This document shows, piece after piece, positions 59,342 to 64,000 of a DNA stretch of 64,000 nt. A model generated the notes under the pieces. That model was not told the DNA's origin, searched no databases, and saw only the letters and a program-made list of their open reading frames with translations. Numbering within the stretch: the stretch's first letter is position 1; each line of letters starts with the position of its first letter. Both the position numbers and the translations under genes were made by a program. The DNA is from Whalleya microplaca (Eukaryota; Ascomycota; Sordariomycetes; Xylariales; Xylariaceae), in contig MU385715.1 of the NCBI GenBank assembly GCA_022497155.1, positions 744,001 to 808,000 of the forward strand, given 5' to 3'.

Positions 59342-61957
59342 ATGGGTATGAGCTGCTTTGCACTTTTGTGCCGGGCTCCCACCAGAACCTCTGGGTTGGT
59401 CAGACAATGGCCGTTATCCTTAAGACGTGCTAGTACCCGATTGAGTGTGAGGCAGGCCTCCAGCTTGGCTGTTCCTCACCATGATGCTGGAATTGAGCAT
59501 GTCCGCAACATTGGTATCGTTGCCCATGTGGATGCAGTATGTTAATAACAAAAGCTGTCTGCGAAGTAATGCTCACTTCATTGTCTAGGGGAAGACAACA
59601 ACTACAGAGCAGATGCTCTACAACAGTGGAGCTTTAAAACATGCAGGGAGTAAGTGTATTTGCAGGCAAAATCTGTACCTTGGACACGATGAACAAATAA
59701 TATAAAATGCCATCTGCCCTCATATACACGGCTAATATCTAGCATAGATGTCGACCATGGAGATACAGTGACTGATTTCCTCCCTATGGAGAGGCAGAGA
59801 GGAATCACTATTCAATCGGCAGCAATCACATTCAAATGGCCCTCAAAGGAACGCCTCAATGATGACCACCGGCAATATACCATAAATCTGGTTGATACCC
59901 CTGGCCATGTGGATTTTCGGTTTGAGGTCGAACGTTGTATGCCCATTCTCGATGGAGCAGTCTGCGTGATAGATGGCGTCGAGGGTGTTGAAACACACAC
60001 CGAACGAGTGTGGTCTTCAGCCCAGGAATTCAAAGTGCCTCGAATTATCTTCGTCAACAAACTCGACCGGGACGGCGCTTCATTCAAAAAATCTGTGCAA
60101 GATATTGGATTGAAGCTTGATGGTATGCCTTTAGTCTGCCAGATACCCTGGTGGAGCGATGATACCGTACGGGGCGTAGTGGACGTTGTTACTCGCTCAG
60201 TCGTCAGTTGGACAGGAACTAAAGATACGCCTGAGGAGCTATCCAAGAAGATTCTGGAAGGAACCATCAAGGACGAGGTTGAACGAGCGAGAGAAAGGTT
60301 GATTGAGCAACTTTGTGAAAAGGATGATGAGCTTCTAGAGATATGGACTACTCAGGGGAAAGATCTGCCTGCCGACACCATCAAGCAGAGTATACGTCGC
60401 GTCATCAGGGATGGTGAAGGACTTCTTATACCTGTGTTTGCAGGATCCGCCTTAAAAAACATCGGAGTTGCCTCCTTGCTTGATGCGGTCAAAGATTATT
60501 TACCCAGTCCTTTGGAACGACCTGAGCTCGAGGTACGAATTGGTCGAACACATCAACCGTTGAGCCAGGTTCTTCAAGAGCCTAAATCTCCGAAGAAACG
60601 TCAACCACATGTTGAAGCTCTCGCTTCAGTTTTTAAAGTCGTCAATGATCCTCGTTGGGGAATGCTTACTTTTGTACGAGTTTACCACGGAGCCTTGAGG
60701 AAAAACACACCAATGTGGAATGCGAACCTGCAGCTGTTTGAAAGACCAATCAATATGATGCAAATTTCAGCAGCTCATACCATCGAGATAACACACCTAG
60801 CTCCGGGACAAATAGGTGCAATTGCGGGTTTGAAGGCGGCAAGGACTGGGGACACCCTGTTGACCTTCAATGCAAATAAAGCGCCGGACTCACCAATCTC
60901 TTCAATGCAAGTACGACCACCTCAAATCCCACCTGCTGTGGCTTTTATTGTCCTAGAAGCATATAGCCCCACCGGTGCTAAGGCTCTTGAAGCAGCCTTG
61001 GAAAATCTCACTCGTGAGGACCCCAGTTTGAGATGGTTTAAAGATGAGAAGACAGAGCAATACACCCTATCTGGGATGGGTACGCTCCACCTGGAAGTTG
61101 CTCGCGATCGTCTTGAGAACCATTACAAGGCTGAGGCATATTGGGGTAAAATCTCCGTTGACTATAAGGAGTGCTTGACCACGCGAACAGCATCTCATCG
61201 GGAAGTCTTTGATAAGGTCGTAGCAGGCAAGGCCGGAAAAGCCGCCTGCTCCGTCGTCATTGAGCCTCTCCAAGAAGAACATCGCGACACACTATCAAAA
61301 TACAGCTACGAGCGGGATGGAAACATAATCGATTTCGACTTCCTAAGGGAGGACCTCCCATTTGACATCGAGACTACAAGACACCAACTCATGAACGGTG
61401 TAATCTCAGCCCTCGCAAGAGGCCCTCGACGCAACTCCCCAATGAATCAGTGCTTTATCACGGTCACCTACGACTCCACAACCGACTACTTCGGCCCCGC
61501 CCCCGGTGCTCATCTAGTCGGTGCCGCGAACAAAGCCGTCAGGTCCGCACTCAAGGAGGCCTACCAGCAAGGCACGATCGGCATCCTCGAGCCGGTCATG
61601 AAGGTGACCATCGTCTGCCCGGAAACAGCGTCCAGCGCGATCCAGCACGACCTGCATTCGGCTCGCGGCGGGCGCGTCCTCGAGGTGCAGGACTTGCAGG
61701 AGACGCTGGCGAGAGAAGGCGGCGCCATCGACGTGTCGGACATCTACGCCCCGCCGGACCCGTACGAATTCCAGGCGACGCTTCGCGAGACGCGGAAGGG
61801 TCGCCCGCGCATGCTGCAGATCACTGCACAGGTGCCGTTTGCCGAGACGCTTGACTATGACAATGTCCTGCGGAGCAAGACTGCTGGTCGGCATAGTTTG
61901 ACGATGGCCCTGGATACCTTCGAGAGGGTCACCGGCTCAAGAGAAAAGCTGCTCTAG
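59342..61957 (+). CDS. MEF2: mitochondrial elongation factor G2 (ribosome-recycling GTPase)
   Basis: Three exons: 59342-59536, 59589-59649 and 59748-61957, giving 821 aa (yeast Mef2 is 819). The donors are GTATGT and GTAAGT, and the acceptors are TCTAG and CATAG. The Arg/Ser-rich N-terminus, devoid of acidic residues, is a mitochondrial targeting peptide. The GTPase has G1 AHVDAGKTTTTE (about 62-73, split by intron 1 between Ala65 and Gly66), VDHGDTVTDFLPMERQRGIT (switch I), DTPGHVDF (G3) and VNKLD (G4). Domains II-V follow. The spelling DTVTDFLPMERQRGITIQSA separates it from mitochondrial EF-G1. In the family, EF-G2 (GFM2/RRF2mt) splits mitochondrial ribosomes with mtRRF rather than translocating. 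A second ATG at 59348 is also possible. Confidence 0.95.
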
Positions 61958-63097
61958 GTAACCTCAGGTAGCAGGTAGCAAAACATCAACCGGTGCTGTG
62001 GCCACATATATAGTGCATGATCATTGTGTTATATATATAGGATATCGTAGTCCCTTGTTATTAATGAAGGACAGCTGTGTCTACCATTTAATGGGACAAC
62101 TAGTGTGTGTAGTCACTTTGAATACCTCCATCTCCTGGTACATTGGGTACATGACTATGTTCTGTCTAAATTAGCAATGGAAACCCAGATTTTGGAAGCC
62201 CTTGAACCCGAATTTGTGTCAGGATCTGCAATACCTCTAGTTAATATAATGAACCTATGGTGAAAGCAAACGCTGCATCAAGCGTCACATAGAAGCCAAT
62301 GGCTAAAACTTGCAAAGAACGTTTCGTAACCCAGGCTATGTTCAAATCTCGTTGTGACAACTTGCTAATCGTTGCATTTCTTGGGGAACTATCTTTATTC
62401 ATGCACATATACAAAGACTTCGTTTGATTGAACTCAGAGGTACAGCTCAGAGCCTTGTGTGTATTTGTTAGACAGGTACGGATGTACGTTGTTCTACTTG
62501 GAAGCAGGTGGAGACGACCTCGTCTTGGGCTTCGGGCAGAACGGGTAGCCATGCCATTGGACGTTGATAGCCGCTTGAAACAATTCGTTTCCATGTATGA
62601 GGCCGCTCAAATTTATTTGTATAGAAGTTGAATAACCTAGACATTCAATGATGTTGGTGTTGGCTCCGTTAGCTATGTGGCTTGGCTCCTAACCTCAGCG
62701 GCTATGGTCTACTTACCCCTACCGGGCCCTATTTGCGGGTTCATGCGTACTCAGCAGCACCCTGATATCCTCGCAAAGCACCATTGGACCCCTCGAGGTA
62801 TCAAGCGGCAGTCACTAGACTTCAAAACTGCCAATAGAGTGAAAATTCGCCTTGACCCTTGGGCGGGCAGTGAGCCCTAGATGTAGATGCCCTGTCTGCA
62901 GTCAGTAACAATGATTCGTGGAAGGCCTTGATATGGGTCGAGTTAATCCGTTTGCAAGATGTCAATACTGTATCTATGGCGGTAAATCCCTGGAGATTCC
63001 ATTGAAGGCTGTAAGAAAGGCTACCATGGGTCTGATAAAGGAATGAAAGCGAGTCGAAAGTGGAAGAAAGTATGATGTCATCTGATTTTATGAGGTG

Positions 63098-63105
63098 TAT
63101 ATAAA
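63098..63105 (+). promoter_or_regulatory. TATA-box candidate of the dynamin-family gene
   Basis: TATATAAA lies 258 bp upstream of the ancestral ATG at 63363 and is followed by C/T-rich leader-like sequence. Confidence 0.45.
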
Positions 63106-63210
63106 CAACCTCACTTCCTTCCTACCTCAACTTTTCAGGCCGTGGCCTGTTGCAAGCTCACACTTATTTCACCCCAACGCATACTCAAGTCTTCATTACT
63201 ACTAATCCGT

Positions 63211-63327
63211 TTCTTATCCTTTCCTGGGCCTTCATCCCTCTATTTCTCCTTCTTATCCCTTCCTGGGCCTTATCCCTCTGTTTCCCCTTCTTATCCCTTC
63301 CTGGGCCTTCATCCCTCTGTTTCCCCC
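63211..63327 (+). repeat. three-copy 38-40 bp minisatellite
   Basis: Three head-to-tail copies (63211-63249, 63250-63287, 63288-63327), each starting TTCTTATCC and containing CCTGGGCC, differing by a few substitutions and 1-2 bp indels. They lie in the presumed 5' leader of the dynamin gene. Confidence 0.9.
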
Positions 63328-63362
63328 TTCATTGACACTCGTTCGTTGACATTTCTATTTAC

Positions 63363-63410
63363 ATGGCGAAGACCAGCGCTTCCATCAAATCAACTAATTA
63401 CTTGACTTGA
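63363..63410 (+). other. upstream ORF made from the ancestral dynamin start codon
   Basis: The old ATG at 63363 now reads through the left end of the element for 15 codons to a TGA at 63408-63410. If the transcript still starts upstream, ribosomes would meet this short frame before the dynamin coding sequence. Confidence 0.6.
63366..63373 (+). repeat. left 8-bp target-site duplication (GCGAAGAC)
   Basis: Directly precedes the left terminal inverted repeat. The same octamer follows the right end at 63887-63894. Confidence 0.8.
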
Positions 63411-63886
63411 CTTGAATTGACTTGAATTGGCTTGATACAATTGTATTTTTTCGATAATTGATCAAATCAACTAGAAGCTTATTTTTGACTTGATTCACTT
63501 GATACTACTCAATTATTTTTCTAGTTATATAAGCCACAGGTTTTCTGGCGTTATTAGTCAATATTATCAGCCACCTCACGCCCTGTGCTGGTTATCCCCA
63601 TTAAGGGTTGACCACTATTACGTCCGTAACTTTTGTGTAACAATTTTGCTGTATCAGGTCATCTCCTAGGAGACCTGGAATTTTCCCTTCGGATAAACTT
63701 ACCTCCTTAAAGCCACCTTATGTTTAAACCCTAATATGTAATTCAGGGGTTCAGGAGTAAAATTCGTAATTTAGTGTATCACTAATCAAGTCAAGTTACA
63801 AATAGCCTCAAGTCAACTCGAAAGTTCAATTAGTTGATTTGACTTGATTCAAGTCAAATAAGGTGGTTTACTTGATGGAAGCGCTG
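63374..63886. mobile_element. 513-bp hAT-like MITE
   Basis: The element begins CAGCGCTTCCATCAA (63374-63388) and ends with its exact reverse complement (63872-63886), and it is flanked by 8-bp direct repeats. The CAGNG-type ends and 8-bp duplication are the hallmarks of the hAT superfamily. Subterminal DNA on both sides carries many copies of an ACTTGA/TCAAGT motif, also typical of hAT elements. It is AT-rich and has no coding capacity, so it would depend on a transposase supplied elsewhere. It interrupts the dynamin-family gene right after the ancestral start codon at 63363. The sharp, perfect ends suggest a fairly recent insertion. Confidence 0.85.
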
Positions 63887-64000
63887 GCGAAGACGAAGAC
63901 CTCAAACATGGGTATCAAGGAGCAATATGGCTCTGGCAACTTGTCAACCTTGACGAAGATTGATAAGCTGCGTGAACTGATTGGAACGGGTGTCGCATTA
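63875..64000 (+). CDS. dynamin-family GTPase, N-terminal fragment (runs off the window)
   Basis: 42 codons to the window edge without a stop. The sequence TLTKIDKLRELIGTGVAL matches the segment just before the GTP-binding P-loop of fungal dynamin-superfamily GTPases (usually continuing PQLVVVGDQSSGKSS). The GTPase motifs themselves lie beyond the window. Two ATGs are possible: 63875, which lies inside the right inverted repeat of the inserted element, and 63908, which is native. Both are in frame. Joining the sequence before the element to that after one target-site copy restores an uninterrupted start (MAKTKTSNMG), which supports the insertion model. Confidence 0.7.
   Translation, partial: MEALAKTKTSNMGIKEQYGSGNLSTLTKIDKLRELIGTGVAL
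63887..63894 (+). repeat. right 8-bp target-site duplication (GCGAAGAC)
   Basis: Immediately follows the right inverted repeat and equals 63366-63373. Confidence 0.8.

Larger units (their letters stand above)
61958..63362. other. intergenic region before the dynamin gene
   Basis: Holds the 3' flank of EF-G2, then DNA with no supportable gene. From about 63090 it probably contains the promoter (TATATAAA at 63098-63105) and leader of the dynamin gene, with a three-copy minisatellite at 63211-63327. Confidence 0.5.

Noticed and set aside
63367..63893. 6-bp target-site duplication (CGAAGA) with 16-bp inverted repeats starting CC
   Set aside because: The same bases can be split this way, but the 8-bp duplication with CAG...CTG ends fits as well and matches the known hAT pattern, so it was preferred.

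Overview
This window is nuclear DNA of a filamentous ascomycete (Pezizomycotina; a sordariomycete is likely, but I cannot fix the genus). The evidence is the gene set (WSC sensor-like protein, kelch/galactose-oxidase membrane protein, DUF300 membrane protein, homoserine O-acetyltransferase, Pho84-type transporter, COP9 subunit 6, Vps17, mitochondrial EF-G2). It is supported by short introns (about 50-170 nt) with GTRNGT donors and CTRAC-like branch points, and by long, microsatellite-rich intergenic DNA. I saw no tRNA, rRNA, CRISPR array or bacterial-type operon.

Layout. 1-80: C-terminal tail of a gene that enters from the left. 970-4410: kelch beta-propeller membrane protein. 4.4-12.2 kb: gene-poor. 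12265-13632: WSC-domain membrane protein with four coding exons. 13.6-18.6 kb: gene-poor, full of microsatellites. 18620-20563: DUF300/TMEM184 membrane protein. 22300-29619 (minus): THO2, 2402 aa in three exons, divergent from the homoserine O-acetyltransferase at 30603-32236. 34407-36626: phosphate:H+ symporter. 37627-38883: orphan coiled-coil protein. 39621-40734 (minus): cyclin-like protein with a GC-AG intron and an in-frame hexanucleotide array encoding (SQ)12. 42453-43415 and 43607-45244 (minus): two convergent unrecognised proteins. 46324-47610: CSN6, with a decayed duplicate of its last codons just after the stop. 48586-50055 (minus): sorbitol/xylitol-type zinc dehydrogenase. 50.1-56.0 kb: gene-poor, with an AT-rich island. 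56017-56274: possible small protein. 56798-58709 (minus): Vps17, divergent from mitochondrial EF-G2 at 59342-61957. 63875-64000: N-terminus of a dynamin-family GTPase running off the right edge.

The genes are housekeeping genes of unrelated pathways (mRNA export, methionine synthesis, phosphate uptake, protein degradation, endosome sorting, mitochondrial ribosome recycling, cell-wall sensing). They do not form a metabolic cluster. The most striking structure is at the right edge. A 513-bp element with 15-bp terminal inverted repeats and an 8-bp target-site duplication (hAT-like MITE) sits immediately after the start codon of the dynamin gene. The old start is left as a short upstream ORF, and the element's right inverted repeat supplies a new in-frame ATG.

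Limits. Exon boundaries were worked out by hand from splice signals, reading frame and family resemblance. They are not backed by transcripts or database searches.
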